A program made the position numbers and the translations under genes. Below are positions 35,616-44,530 of a DNA stretch of 64,000 nt, piece by piece. The notes beneath the pieces are model-generated. The model saw only the letters and a program-made list of their open reading frames with translations, was not told where the DNA came from and did no database searches. The DNA is from Alteromonas hispanica. GTDB taxonomy: Bacteria; Pseudomonadota; Gammaproteobacteria; Enterobacterales; Alteromonadaceae. The stretch lies in assembly GCF_010500915.1 (NCBI RefSeq), contig NZ_JAAAWP010000008.1, positions 124,001-188,000 on the forward strand, given 5' to 3'. Within the stretch, counting starts at the first letter, position 1; every line of letters starts with the position of its first letter.

Positions 35616-36640
35616 AGCGTTACCTCCGTAGAGGATCTCACCACTAATTGAGGGGTAAAGGTTTGCGTTAAATTATTGAAATTAGTCTTGGTCTTTTTTG
35701 CCCTTAAATATTGGATAAGCGAGGAGGTCGCAGATTGCGCGATTTCATTAGTGGGCTGGGAAGCGGTTGTTAGCGGCGGAAAAGTTTGTCGTGAGAATGG
35801 GCTATCCTCAAACCCAGCAATGGCTAAATCGTTGGGTACATCTACGCCTTTCATTCTCGCGCCAAACAACGTACCCGCTGCGATTTCATCGTTACAGGCA
35901 AATACCGCGGTGGGGCGTGAAGGCATTGATAACAATACATCTGCACTTTTTACCCCGGTTTCAAATGAATAGGTACCTTCTATAACTAGCGATTCATCAA
36001 AGGGGATAGAGGCTTTTTCTAACGCAGCTTTGTAACCATTTAAGCGCTCGGTGGTAGATTTGTGAATCACTTCACCCGCGATAAATGCAATGTGTTTGTG
36101 GCCTTGGGCAATTAAATGCTCGGTAATTTGGAAGGCGGCCTTGAAATCGTTTACCAACACATAGGGTAGGGTAGAGCTAAATTCGCTGTCGCCAGACAAA
36201 ATGCGTACGTAGCTAATGTTTTTATTATCGAGGTGATGCAATACATCGGGCATTTCGGATAAAGGCGGAGAAAGTACCAGACCAGCAAGCTGTGCTGAAT
36301 CCACCATATCCACTAATTCTTGTGCAATATTCTCAGAGCTTGCATCGCAGGGGTGAATAAGAAGCTCGAAGTTATTCTTGCGGCAGACATCTAAAATACC
36401 TTTCTGCATATCAATGATGTAGTAAGCATTGGGGTTGTCGTAAACGTAACCAAGTACCGACGTTACGTTGCTTGCAAGATCCCGCGCAGCCTTGTTTGGC
36501 GTGTATTTTAGCTCTGCGATTGCCTGTTCTACTCGCTTAAGTGTATCGGGCTTAACCGTCCCTTCTTTGTTTACCACACGAGACACGGTTTTAATTGAAA
36601 CACCGGCCAACTCAGCGACACTTTTGATAGTTGCAGCCAA
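35612..36640 (-). CDS. nagR: LacI-family repressor of GlcNAc utilisation (NagR)
   Basis: The 342-residue product has a LacI DNA-binding headpiece (residues 3-50; VAELAGVSIKTVSRVVNKEG, hinge YTPNKAARDLAS) and a periplasmic-binding-protein-like effector domain (about 60-335). It is divergent from the TonB receptor gene, and the 217-bp space between them contains two NagR-type palindromes. The same palindrome precedes nagK. In alteromonads and xanthomonads NagR-type LacI regulators bind such sites and are released by GlcNAc-6-phosphate or a related metabolite (family knowledge). Autorepression is likely. The first gene of a two-gene operon with the halogenase-like gene. Confidence 0.88.
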   Translation of the reverse strand: MAATIKSVAELAGVSIKTVSRVVNKEGTVKPDTLKRVEQAIAELKYTPNKAARDLASNVTSVLGYVYDNPNAYYIIDMQKGILDVCRKNNFELLIHPCDASSENIAQELVDMVDSAQLAGLVLSPPLSEMPDVLHHLDNKNISYVRILSGDSEFSSTLPYVLVNDFKAAFQITEHLIAQGHKHIAFIAGEVIHKSTTERLNGYKAALEKASIPFDESLVIEGTYSFETGVKSADVLLSMPSRPTAVFACNDEIAAGTLFGARMKGVDVPNDLAIAGFEDSPFSRQTFPPLTTASQPTNEIAQSATSSLIQYLRAKKTKTNFNNLTQTFTPQLVVRSSTEVTL

Positions 36641-36751
36641 TTTTCACCTCACGAAAAAATTGCTTTAAATTTCAACAGATAAGTAATTTTTATTGCGTAT
36701 TTGTTAAATTTTTATTTGCGCGTTCACATCTAGTCATGTAACTTAACATCT

Positions 36752-36769
36752 AATGACAGCGTTGTCATC
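36752..36769. promoter_or_regulatory. NagR-type operator 1
   Basis: AATGACAGCGTTGTCATC is a near-perfect 18-bp palindrome of the type AATGACARCGYTGTCATT. It lies between the nagR start and the receptor gene and probably serves both. Confidence 0.85.
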
Positions 36770-36787
36770 TTTAAATATATGCAGAAA

Positions 36788-36802
36788 ACAGCGCCTGTCA
36801 TT
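36788..36802. promoter_or_regulatory. Degenerate third NagR-like site
   Basis: ACAGCGCCTGTCATT (36788-36802, counting one flanking A) carries an intact TGTCATT half-site, but its centre is one base longer than in the other two. It lies between operators 1 and 2 and may be a decayed or weak site. Confidence 0.45.
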
Positions 36803-36816
36803 TTATTATTATAATA

Positions 36817-36834
36817 AATGACAGCGTTGTCATT
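36817..36834. promoter_or_regulatory. NagR-type operator 2 overlapping the receptor promoter
   Basis: AATGACAGCGTTGTCATT is palindromic apart from the central G/T pair. A TATAAT at 36810-36815 directly precedes it, so bound repressor would cover the likely transcription start of the TonB receptor gene. Confidence 0.88.
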
Positions 36835-36857
36835 TTGGCTGAGAGAAGGTTAAGACC

Positions 36858-39602
36858 ATGTATAGAAATCAACAAAGCAAACTCACAAGAAGCATTCGCC
36901 TCGCCATTACAATGGGCGCATTAAGCGGTATGACAATGCCGGTTGCATTTGCACAACAGCAGCAAGACGAACAAGAGCAAAACAATAAAACGGAAGTCAT
37001 CGAAGTTACCGGAATTCGCGGCAGCCAAAAAGCAAACATCAACGCTAAGCGTTTTTCCAATGCTATTGTCGACGCAATTACAGCGGAGGATATTGGCAAG
37101 TTTCCAGATAAAAACGTGGCTGAAACGCTAGCACGAGTGCCTGGTATAACTATTGATAGAGATTTCGGTGAAGGCCAAGGCGTTACCATTCGTGGTGTGC
37201 AACCAGATCAAAACTTGACCTTAGTGAATGGTCAAGCAGTAGGTACTGGGCAATGGTTTGTACTATCAGATGCCACACGTAACTTTAACTTTGAAATTTT
37301 AGCCTCCGAAATGATTGCGGGACTTGAAGTATACAAGTCATCTCAAGCTGATATTGACGAAGGCGCGTTAGGCGGTACGGTAATACTAAAAACCAGAAAG
37401 CCATTCGACTTAGAGGCAAACTCTGGTCAATTGTCTATTGAAGGCCAGTACGGCGACATCGCCGACGCTTTAGACCCTTCCGTATCTGGCTTATACAGCT
37501 GGAAAAATGAAGAAGAAACATTTGGTATCTTGTTTTCGGGCTCATACCAAGAACGTACCGTAGAGCGTGAGACCAACGAAGACTTTGGTTGGTTTGGCCC
37601 TAGCATTCCACGTATCGACCCGCTTATCGAAGCGCCAAGCGGTGCGCAGGAAAAAGGAGCGCTCCCTTGGGGAATGGGTTCTGCTTTATTTAAACAAGAT
37701 CGTGAGCGGGTTGGTTTCGATGTTACCGCGCAATGGGCACCAACCGATAACTTCGATATGTCGGTGCACTATTTATCGTCTACGCTTAAAGCAGACAACG
37801 TAAACTCAAATCTTATCGGTATTCCATTTCGCGGCATTGCCTATATGGGTACAGATACCAATACGGGTACTGTGAGCGACGGCGTTGTAGAATCGCTTAA
37901 TGTAACTGGTTTGCCGCAGCGTCCAGCTTGGGCCCGCTTCATTGCGTATGACAATATTTTCCGCGACGGTTCAGAGATGTCTACGGAGATTATTGATATT
38001 GAAGGTAACTATCTTACCGACAATGGTGTGCTGCATTTCCAAATTGGTACCACAACGGGTGAGGGCGAGAACCGCGATTTCTTTACCGAGTTTTGGGCTG
38101 ATGCTAACGATCCTCGCGCCGCGTTCGATTTTTATAACCCAGGCGGTGATTCGCCCTATATCGACTTTACTACTGCAAGTCCGTGGTTAGCTAACCCAAC
38201 AGACGAGATGTGGTTGGGCGGCATATTCGACCAGTTTAACAGCACAGAAGATACTGAAAACTATGTGCAGTTTGATTACGAGCACTCTGTAGATTGGGGC
38301 GCTATTACCGAAGTGAAAACTGGGGTTAAACGCCGCGATAGAAGTTTTTCACAGTCGCGTTACAGAACCGACTTAGCTAATTTAGCGCCAGTAGGTGAGG
38401 GAAGCTTAGGGCCTGCATCTGATTTTTGGAGCGGCGATATGCTAAACGTGTCTCACAGCGAGACCAATGCGGTAGCAGCAAGCTATTTCTTCCCAGATAA
38501 AGACAGCATGTACAACGCATTTTATAACGTCGCCGAGTGTTCAGGCGATGAAACAACGTTGTGCCGCACTACAGACCGCTTCTTGCCAGAGTCTTCTTTT
38601 GAAGTAGAAGAAGACATTACAGCGCTATATGTCATGGCCAAGTTTAGCGGTGAAGGCTTTAGAGGTAACATGGGTTTACGCTATGTAGAGACCGACTCAA
38701 CCTCGAATGGATTTGACTTAAATTCTGGTGAAGCGGTTTCGTTTGACGGTGGGTATAATGAATGGCTGCCAAGCATTAACTTGTCTTACGATTTAGCTGA
38801 AGACGTATTAGTCAGAATGGCTGCATCACGGGTACTAACTCGTCCTGCGCCTTTCCAATTAGCACCTGCAGTTAATTTAACGCCCGAAACCAGTTCAGGC
38901 TCTGCCGGTAACCCGCAGTTAGATCCGCTTACCGCAAATCAGTTTGAAGTAGGTGCCGAGTGGTACTTTAGCGAATCGTCTATTGCGGCAATCACGGTAT
39001 TTAAGAAAGATATTAACGACTTTATCTTTACTAAAACCGTGTCTCGCGAAATTGATGGCCAGCAAATTAATCAGCTAAGAACCCCTGAAAATGGCGGTTC
39101 AACCAGCATTGACGGTGTTGAAGTACAAGTGCAGCACGTGTTTGAAAATGGGTTTGGTGGCTACGCTAACTACACCTATACCGACGTAGCAGATGCACAG
39201 GTTGACGAAGCGGTGCCAGTAACTGATGCCGACGGCAATATAACAGGGGCAACACTAGCTTCTCGCACAGTTAGCTTTCCAAATACGTCCAAAGACTCTT
39301 TCAACGTTGGGGTGTTCTACGAAACTGACTTGTACAGCGCGCGTCTAAACTACAACTATCGTTCGGAGTACTTTATTGCCCAAGCGGAAATAGGCGATCA
39401 GTTCCGCGATGAGCAATCGCAGCTTGATGCGCAGCTTAGCTGGAATATTACCGAAACTATTACGCTTAAAGCTGAAGCCCTTAACTTAACCAATGAAATT
39501 TGGGAGAACTACTATGTTCGCTCAAGTGATGGTAAGCGACTTGGTGGAACGCAAAGTGCTAATGGACGCCGTTTCTTTGTAGGCGCTAGCATGAGGTTCT
39601 AA
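36858..39602 (+). CDS. TonB-dependent receptor, probable GlcNAc/chitooligosaccharide uptake
   Basis: The 914-residue outer-membrane receptor has a signal peptide (residues 1-32, ending AFAQ), a TonB-box region (TEVIEVTGIRGS, about 44-56), a plug domain (AITAEDIGKFPDKNVAETLARVPGITI...) and a long C-terminal beta-barrel ending in aromatic MRF. The plug signature is that of the large TonB-receptor class found in polysaccharide loci of Alteromonadales and Xanthomonadales. Two NagR-type operators in its promoter and the nag genes downstream indicate a GlcNAc-derived ligand. That is inference; ligand specificity is not readable. Confidence 0.92.
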   Translation: MYRNQQSKLTRSIRLAITMGALSGMTMPVAFAQQQQDEQEQNNKTEVIEVTGIRGSQKANINAKRFSNAIVDAITAEDIGKFPDKNVAETLARVPGITIDRDFGEGQGVTIRGVQPDQNLTLVNGQAVGTGQWFVLSDATRNFNFEILASEMIAGLEVYKSSQADIDEGALGGTVILKTRKPFDLEANSGQLSIEGQYGDIADALDPSVSGLYSWKNEEETFGILFSGSYQERTVERETNEDFGWFGPSIPRIDPLIEAPSGAQEKGALPWGMGSALFKQDRERVGFDVTAQWAPTDNFDMSVHYLSSTLKADNVNSNLIGIPFRGIAYMGTDTNTGTVSDGVVESLNVTGLPQRPAWARFIAYDNIFRDGSEMSTEIIDIEGNYLTDNGVLHFQIGTTTGEGENRDFFTEFWADANDPRAAFDFYNPGGDSPYIDFTTASPWLANPTDEMWLGGIFDQFNSTEDTENYVQFDYEHSVDWGAITEVKTGVKRRDRSFSQSRYRTDLANLAPVGEGSLGPASDFWSGDMLNVSHSETNAVAASYFFPDKDSMYNAFYNVAECSGDETTLCRTTDRFLPESSFEVEEDITALYVMAKFSGEGFRGNMGLRYVETDSTSNGFDLNSGEAVSFDGGYNEWLPSINLSYDLAEDVLVRMAASRVLTRPAPFQLAPAVNLTPETSSGSAGNPQLDPLTANQFEVGAEWYFSESSIAAITVFKKDINDFIFTKTVSREIDGQQINQLRTPENGGSTSIDGVEVQVQHVFENGFGGYANYTYTDVADAQVDEAVPVTDADGNITGATLASRTVSFPNTSKDSFNVGVFYETDLYSARLNYNYRSEYFIAQAEIGDQFRDEQSQLDAQLSWNITETITLKAEALNLTNEIWENYYVRSSDGKRLGGTQSANGRRFFVGASMRF

Positions 39603-39637
39603 TCCCTCAGAGTTCTGAAATCTCAACGTTTTATCTC

Positions 39638-39669
39638 TTAGCGAATTAGAACGTTAGTGAATTAGAACT
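39638..39669 (+). repeat. Two 16-nt tandem repeats after the TonB receptor gene
   Basis: TTAGCGAATTAGAACG (39638) is followed directly by TTAGTGAATTAGAACT (39654). An imperfect GC-rich hairpin (about 39680-39706) lies just beyond and could attenuate transcription into the hexosaminidase gene. Confidence 0.6.
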
Positions 39670-39814
39670 TTAAAAGAATGAGGGGCAGGGCATTTGCCTT
39701 GCCTCTACAGTTTTGCTCCGGCAGTTGATTAGGCAAATGGCTTAAAAAACTGTTTGAGAAAGCAAGTTCAAAGAACGGCTTGAAAAAGCGAAAGAAACAA
39801 CAAGGAATTATAGA

Positions 39815-42499
39815 GTGAGACGTATCTTAGGTTTATCGCTGTCGCTATTGGCTGGTTGTGCACTGAGTGCCAATGCCGCGGTGAAGATGGGTGAAGTAAA
39901 ACCTGCCCCTACATTAAAACCCGAGCAAGCTGCGTTAAATGCGTTGGGACAGCACCTTGATGTAAATTACAACGTGCTAAGCAATCTCGATGATACATTT
40001 TGTAAGACCTTCATTTTAAAAGGTGATTGTTTTTCATCTCGCATCCAATTGCTTGCGAAAGAGCAAAGTATTGCCGCAACCACCTCACTTTATTTTAGTC
40101 ATATCGCGCCAATCCGGGGCTTTTCCTCTGAAAGCAATATTGCGATAACACACCTAAATGGCGACCTCCATCGGTTAACATTCAATGAAGCTGTTCCGGC
40201 CAATACGCCTGTAAGCATTGATATTGCTGCCCCGTTTTGGCATGCATCTCGTTCAGACGCGATGGCGAATTACTATCTCACATTGGGCGAGTTATCTCCT
40301 GTTGTGGTGGCCTCTACCACTCGTGTCAAAGAGCTTGGCAGTGGGTTACTTGTCAATCGGCACACGGGTGACTGGTTAAAAGAAGATCAGTACAAGCGAG
40401 CCAACATCGACAACGTGCCGCTTATGGATAGCGAGTATATGTATGAGAAGCTGGAGCGGGAAGAGCCGTCAGCCACCTTGCCTCTAGAAAGGCTAAATAG
40501 GTCATACCGCGTGATCCCCAAGGTGTTGGTACAAGAAAATACGGGCAACACAATAAGGGCGACAGGCGTAACGTTTTCGGAAAAAGATGCCGAGCTACTA
40601 GCCCCTGCTCGAGCACAAATGTCATTCTTTGGTCTTGAAGAGCAACCCGACGGCCTGATGGTATCGGTGGTCATTAGTGATGAGTCCACGCAGCGTGCTG
40701 CCTTAAAACAGAGCGTGAGGCTAGATGCTGCATCTAAACCCTCTACCAATTCGGCTGCGAAGCCTTCTTTAGCCGAACAGGCAAAACATAACGATAGCAG
40801 TTATGAGCTTGTTGTAAGTGAAACAGGCATTGAGATAAACGCAGTTAATCACGTTGCAGCAAATTACGCCCTGCTCACGCTTATGCAGCTTTACAATCAA
40901 CGCGACAAAGAGTTTACGGCTACCTCTATTAAAGACTCACCGCGATATGACTTTCGCGGTATGCATATGGACGTAGCGCGACACTTCCCCGGTAAACAAG
41001 CTATAAAAAGCGTAATCACGCAAATGTTCACTTATAAGTTAAATACTCTGCATTTGCACCTTAGTGACGATGAAGGTTGGCGTATTGAAATAGAGTCATT
41101 GCCTGAGCTTACGAATACTGGCGCATACCGTTGTCACGATTTATCAGAAACTCAATGCTTACTTCCGCAGCTTGGCAGTGGTCCGCATAGAAACGCCATC
41201 GGAAACGGCTACCTCTCTAAAGAGGACTACATAGAGTTAGTACGTTATGCACACCAGCGAGGCATAGAAATCATTCCATCTCTTGATATGCCAGGTCACG
41301 CGAGAGCAGCCATTGTGTCTATGAACGCTCGATACGAACGCTTTATGAAAGAGGGCAATAAAGAGGCCGCGATGCAATACTTGCTGGTAGATAAAGGCGA
41401 CACTACCCGCTACGAAAGCGTGCAGTTTTATAACGACAATACGGTAAACCCCTGTTTAGACAGCACGTACGCGTTTATCGATACGGTTATGCAAGAGATT
41501 AAGGCGTTGCATGCGGCAGCAAACGTACCTTTGACACGCTTTCATATTGGTGCGGATGAAACCGCAGGAGCATGGACTGAATCACCGGTATGTCATGCTA
41601 AAGGGGTAAATATCGACAGTATTTTGCCTGAATTTGTTACCCGAGTGCAGCAACTTGCTACAAAAGCGGGGCTAGCCATAGGTGGGTGGAGTGATGGTAT
41701 GGAAAAAGCTGCCTCTACCCTAGACAACAAGCAAGCATATACTAATGTATGGCATCTTTTAGCGGCGGGTGGAAACGATACCGTAGCCCATTTTGCCAAT
41801 GAGAACATACCGGTAGTGCTGTCATTTCCAGACGTGCTGTATTTCGACTTTCCCTATGCGAGTCATCCTCATGAACCAGGCTATTACTGGGGATCGAAGG
41901 CGACATCTAGCGAAAAAATCTTTTCTTTTATGCCTGAGAATTTGCCGCGGCACAGTAATATTTGGCAAAACAGAATGGGCAACGACTTTGAGGGATCGAA
42001 AACAAACAATACCGCGACGGTAATAGGTATTCAGGGCCAACTTTGGAGCGAAGTAACGGTTAACCAGGCGGCAGTCGAATACATGGTTTTTCCGCGAATG
42101 CTGGCACTAGCTGAGCGTGCTTGGCATAAAAATGAGTGGCAGCCAAGCGGTTTGGTCCAAAGTGCTAGTTCTAACAGCAATAACGCTACTGCAAAATATA
42201 CTCAGCGCCAGCAAGCTTGGCACTACTTTAGAGACGCACTTTATACACAGCACTTACCAGCGCTTGTAAAACAGGGGATAAACGTGCGTGTACCAACCCC
42301 TGCCGCAGCTATTAAAGACAGTCAGCTTGTAATGAAACAGCTACCCGGCTTAATCAATGAGTACAGTTTAGACGGACAAACATGGCGAGAGTTTACCCAG
42401 CCTTTTTCTATCAACAGCAAGGGTAATAGTAATGTTCATGTGCGCACGAGAGTAGCAGGCACACAAGCATTCAGTCGAGCTTTGGTGTTACAAGGGTGA
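39815..42499 (+). CDS. GH20 beta-N-acetylhexosaminidase, lipoprotein
   Basis: This 894-residue enzyme releases GlcNAc from chitooligosaccharides. The N-terminus has a lipobox (LLAGC, Cys at about residue 15), suggesting a membrane-anchored lipoprotein. A chitobiase-type N-terminal domain (about 30-190) and GH20 domain 2 precede the catalytic barrel, which opens YDFRGMHMDVARHFPG and contains LHLHLSDDEGWRIEI and the catalytic Asp-Glu pair in FHIGADETAGAW. The C-terminus has a small beta domain. The start is GTG with AAGGA eight bases upstream. It lies between the receptor and nagK, so it is part of the NagR locus. Confidence 0.93.
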   Translation: MRRILGLSLSLLAGCALSANAAVKMGEVKPAPTLKPEQAALNALGQHLDVNYNVLSNLDDTFCKTFILKGDCFSSRIQLLAKEQSIAATTSLYFSHIAPIRGFSSESNIAITHLNGDLHRLTFNEAVPANTPVSIDIAAPFWHASRSDAMANYYLTLGELSPVVVASTTRVKELGSGLLVNRHTGDWLKEDQYKRANIDNVPLMDSEYMYEKLEREEPSATLPLERLNRSYRVIPKVLVQENTGNTIRATGVTFSEKDAELLAPARAQMSFFGLEEQPDGLMVSVVISDESTQRAALKQSVRLDAASKPSTNSAAKPSLAEQAKHNDSSYELVVSETGIEINAVNHVAANYALLTLMQLYNQRDKEFTATSIKDSPRYDFRGMHMDVARHFPGKQAIKSVITQMFTYKLNTLHLHLSDDEGWRIEIESLPELTNTGAYRCHDLSETQCLLPQLGSGPHRNAIGNGYLSKEDYIELVRYAHQRGIEIIPSLDMPGHARAAIVSMNARYERFMKEGNKEAAMQYLLVDKGDTTRYESVQFYNDNTVNPCLDSTYAFIDTVMQEIKALHAAANVPLTRFHIGADETAGAWTESPVCHAKGVNIDSILPEFVTRVQQLATKAGLAIGGWSDGMEKAASTLDNKQAYTNVWHLLAAGGNDTVAHFANENIPVVLSFPDVLYFDFPYASHPHEPGYYWGSKATSSEKIFSFMPENLPRHSNIWQNRMGNDFEGSKTNNTATVIGIQGQLWSEVTVNQAAVEYMVFPRMLALAERAWHKNEWQPSGLVQSASSNSNNATAKYTQRQQAWHYFRDALYTQHLPALVKQGINVRVPTPAAAIKDSQLVMKQLPGLINEYSLDGQTWREFTQPFSINSKGNSNVHVRTRVAGTQAFSRALVLQG

Positions 42500-42527
42500 G
42501 CCTTAACTCATTGTTTTTATTATCAAA

Positions 42528-42545
42528 AATGACAGCGCTGTCATT
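42528..42545. promoter_or_regulatory. NagR-type operator 3 upstream of nagK
   Basis: AATGACAGCGCTGTCATT is a perfect 18-bp palindrome in the spacer between the hexosaminidase gene and nagK. An additional half-site (AGCGCTGTC) follows at 42552-42560. This implies separate NagR control of the nagK-nagB-nagA-nagP operon. Confidence 0.9.
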
Positions 42546-42599
42546 GCAAAAAGCGCTGTCTAAAAAATCAGGGACATACTCCCGCATGAGAAGATGTGA

Positions 42600-43502
42600 A
42601 TGAAATCTGACTTATTTTTTGTAGGAATAGACGGTGGCGGTACCAAGTGCCGAGCTCGTATAGAAGACAGCGATGGCATACTCATTGGTGAGAGCATCAG
42701 TGGGCCTGCCAATATCATGCGCGATAGCGTGTTGGCAAAGCGCTCAATAGTTGAGGCTATCGAAAAAGCAATTGCTGTATCTGAGCTTTCTATACATCAT
42801 GAGCAATGCGTGGTTGGCGCAGGCCTGGCCGGTGCAAATATTGCACAAGCGGCAGAAAAGTTTGGCGAATGGTCTCACCCTTTTCGTCAAATGCATTTGC
42901 TTAGCGACTTACATGCTGCCTGTTTAGGCGCACATAATGGGCAAGATGGCGCGGCAATTATCACCGGAACAGGCTCGTCGGCAACATGTTGGAATAACGG
43001 TGTGTTTACCGACATTGGCGGCCATGGTTTTCCTATTGGTGATGTGGCAAGCGGTGCTTGGCTTGGCTTAAAGGCTGTACAGCATACCTTGCTCTGTTTA
43101 GACGGTTTACGCAAAGAAGACGAATTGTCGGCAACCATTTGTGAGGCACTAAATACGCAAAATGCGAACGATATTGTCAGCGTATGCGCCACATTCAACA
43201 CTCACCATTTTGCCGCGCTGGTAGAGCAAATATTGCCGCTACTTTACATCTCGATAGACAGTGTGGTGAGCCTATTCAAAGAGGGTGCAAAGTACATTGA
43301 GAGTGTGGCAAACGTGTTGCTGGCGAATAATGATTGTTCCCTCGCCATGATTGGCGGGCTAAGTACCATCTATTCTCAACATCTTCCTAGCGAGATAAGG
43401 GCACGTACTGTGTCGAGCAAGTCATCGCCTCAGCAAGGCGCTCTGTTTTTCGCTAAGACCCGATTTTTCGATTTTCAATCCTCAAATTTAACAGGTGAAT
43501 AA
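42600..43502 (+). CDS. nagK: N-acetylglucosamine kinase (BadF/BadG ATPase family)
   Basis: The 300-residue BadF/BadG/BcrA-type sugar kinase has phosphate motif 1 GIDGGGTKCRARI (residues 9-21), phosphate motif 2 GTGSSATCW (about 127-135) and a following GG-HGFPIGDVASGAWLGL block typical of GlcNAc kinases. It should phosphorylate imported GlcNAc to GlcNAc-6-phosphate in the cytoplasm. It is first in a tightly packed operon behind a perfect NagR operator, and its stop overlaps the next gene by one base. Confidence 0.9.
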   Translation: MKSDLFFVGIDGGGTKCRARIEDSDGILIGESISGPANIMRDSVLAKRSIVEAIEKAIAVSELSIHHEQCVVGAGLAGANIAQAAEKFGEWSHPFRQMHLLSDLHAACLGAHNGQDGAAIITGTGSSATCWNNGVFTDIGGHGFPIGDVASGAWLGLKAVQHTLLCLDGLRKEDELSATICEALNTQNANDIVSVCATFNTHHFAALVEQILPLLYISIDSVVSLFKEGAKYIESVANVLLANNDCSLAMIGGLSTIYSQHLPSEIRARTVSSKSSPQQGALFFAKTRFFDFQSSNLTGE

Positions 43503-44530
43503 TGAATTTTTCAGTTATGGCTAAAGAAGCCAGAGAAGCTCCTTTAGTGATAGAGAATCAGTTATCAAGCAATGACGATAATGTGAAGCGAATTGCCGAT
43601 AAGCTTCGCAGTATTAATCCTCAACTTATCTACATTATAGGGCGCGGATCATCTGATCACGCAGGAGTTTTCGGTAAATATTTATTTGAAACCGAGCTGG
43701 GTATACCCGTGTGTAGCGCGGCTCTCAGTATTGCTGGCGTGTTTAATAAGCAATTAAAACTGAATAATGCGGTAGCCTTTGTTATTTCACAGTCGGGAAG
43801 AAGTCCTGATATTTTAAGGCAAGCCGAATCTGCTAAACAGGGTGGGGCGTTTACAATTGCCATTGTGAATGATGAAGCGTCGCCGCTGGCCCATTTGGCC
43901 GATGCGGTTATTCCAATTTCTGCTGGCGAAGAAAAAGCTGTTGCTGCAACTAAAAGCTATTTAGCAACGTTGTCTGCGCTGCTACATTTATGCGCCCATT
44001 GGGGTAAAAACGATAAATTACTTGCATCGCTTCAACTGTTGCCTGCTAGCTTAGACTCAGTAGTGAGCGCGCCAATGCAGCTAACCACTGAGTTTTTAAT
44101 AGCAACGCGAAACTGCATTATATTGGGTCGCGGCTTCGGATATGCGATTGGTAGGGAAGTGGCGCTTAAATTGAAAGAAGTGTTGGGCATTCATGCCGAG
44201 GCATTTAGTAGCGCCGAGTTTATCCACGGGCCAGTTACATTAGTTGAGCAGCAATTAAAAATAGTGTCGCTGCTTGTTAATGATGAAAGCGAATCGCTTC
44301 ACAGAGGTATTATGGGTGATGTAATAAGCCGCGGCGCTCAATGCACAGAAATAAATTCTGGCACAGCGATCAATGCTGCCAGAGCGAACAATGATAGTGG
44401 CCTTCATCCTCGTTTGCTACCCTTGCTTATTATGCAGCGTTTCTATTTGGATATTGAACATATTGCCGTAGATATGGGGCTCAATCCAGACACGCCACCA
44501 GGACTTAACAAGGTAACGAAAACACAATGA
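43502..44530 (+). CDS. nagB-II: Glucosamine-6-phosphate deaminase, SIS-domain type (NagB-II)
   Basis: The 342-residue product has two SIS domains (about 30-165 and 190-335), with GRGSSDHAGVFGKYLFE, SQSGRSPDILRQ and GRGFGYAIGREVALKLKEV typical of the GlmS-isomerase-like family. In alteromonads the SIS-type NagB-II replaces the classical NagB, converting GlcN-6-P to fructose-6-P and ammonia. No glutaminase domain is present, so it is not GlmS. It overlaps nagK by one base and nagA by four, which fits a nag-catabolic role. Confidence 0.9.
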   Translation: MNFSVMAKEAREAPLVIENQLSSNDDNVKRIADKLRSINPQLIYIIGRGSSDHAGVFGKYLFETELGIPVCSAALSIAGVFNKQLKLNNAVAFVISQSGRSPDILRQAESAKQGGAFTIAIVNDEASPLAHLADAVIPISAGEEKAVAATKSYLATLSALLHLCAHWGKNDKLLASLQLLPASLDSVVSAPMQLTTEFLIATRNCIILGRGFGYAIGREVALKLKEVLGIHAEAFSSAEFIHGPVTLVEQQLKIVSLLVNDESESLHRGIMGDVISRGAQCTEINSGTAINAARANNDSGLHPRLLPLLIMQRFYLDIEHIAVDMGLNPDTPPGLNKVTKTQ

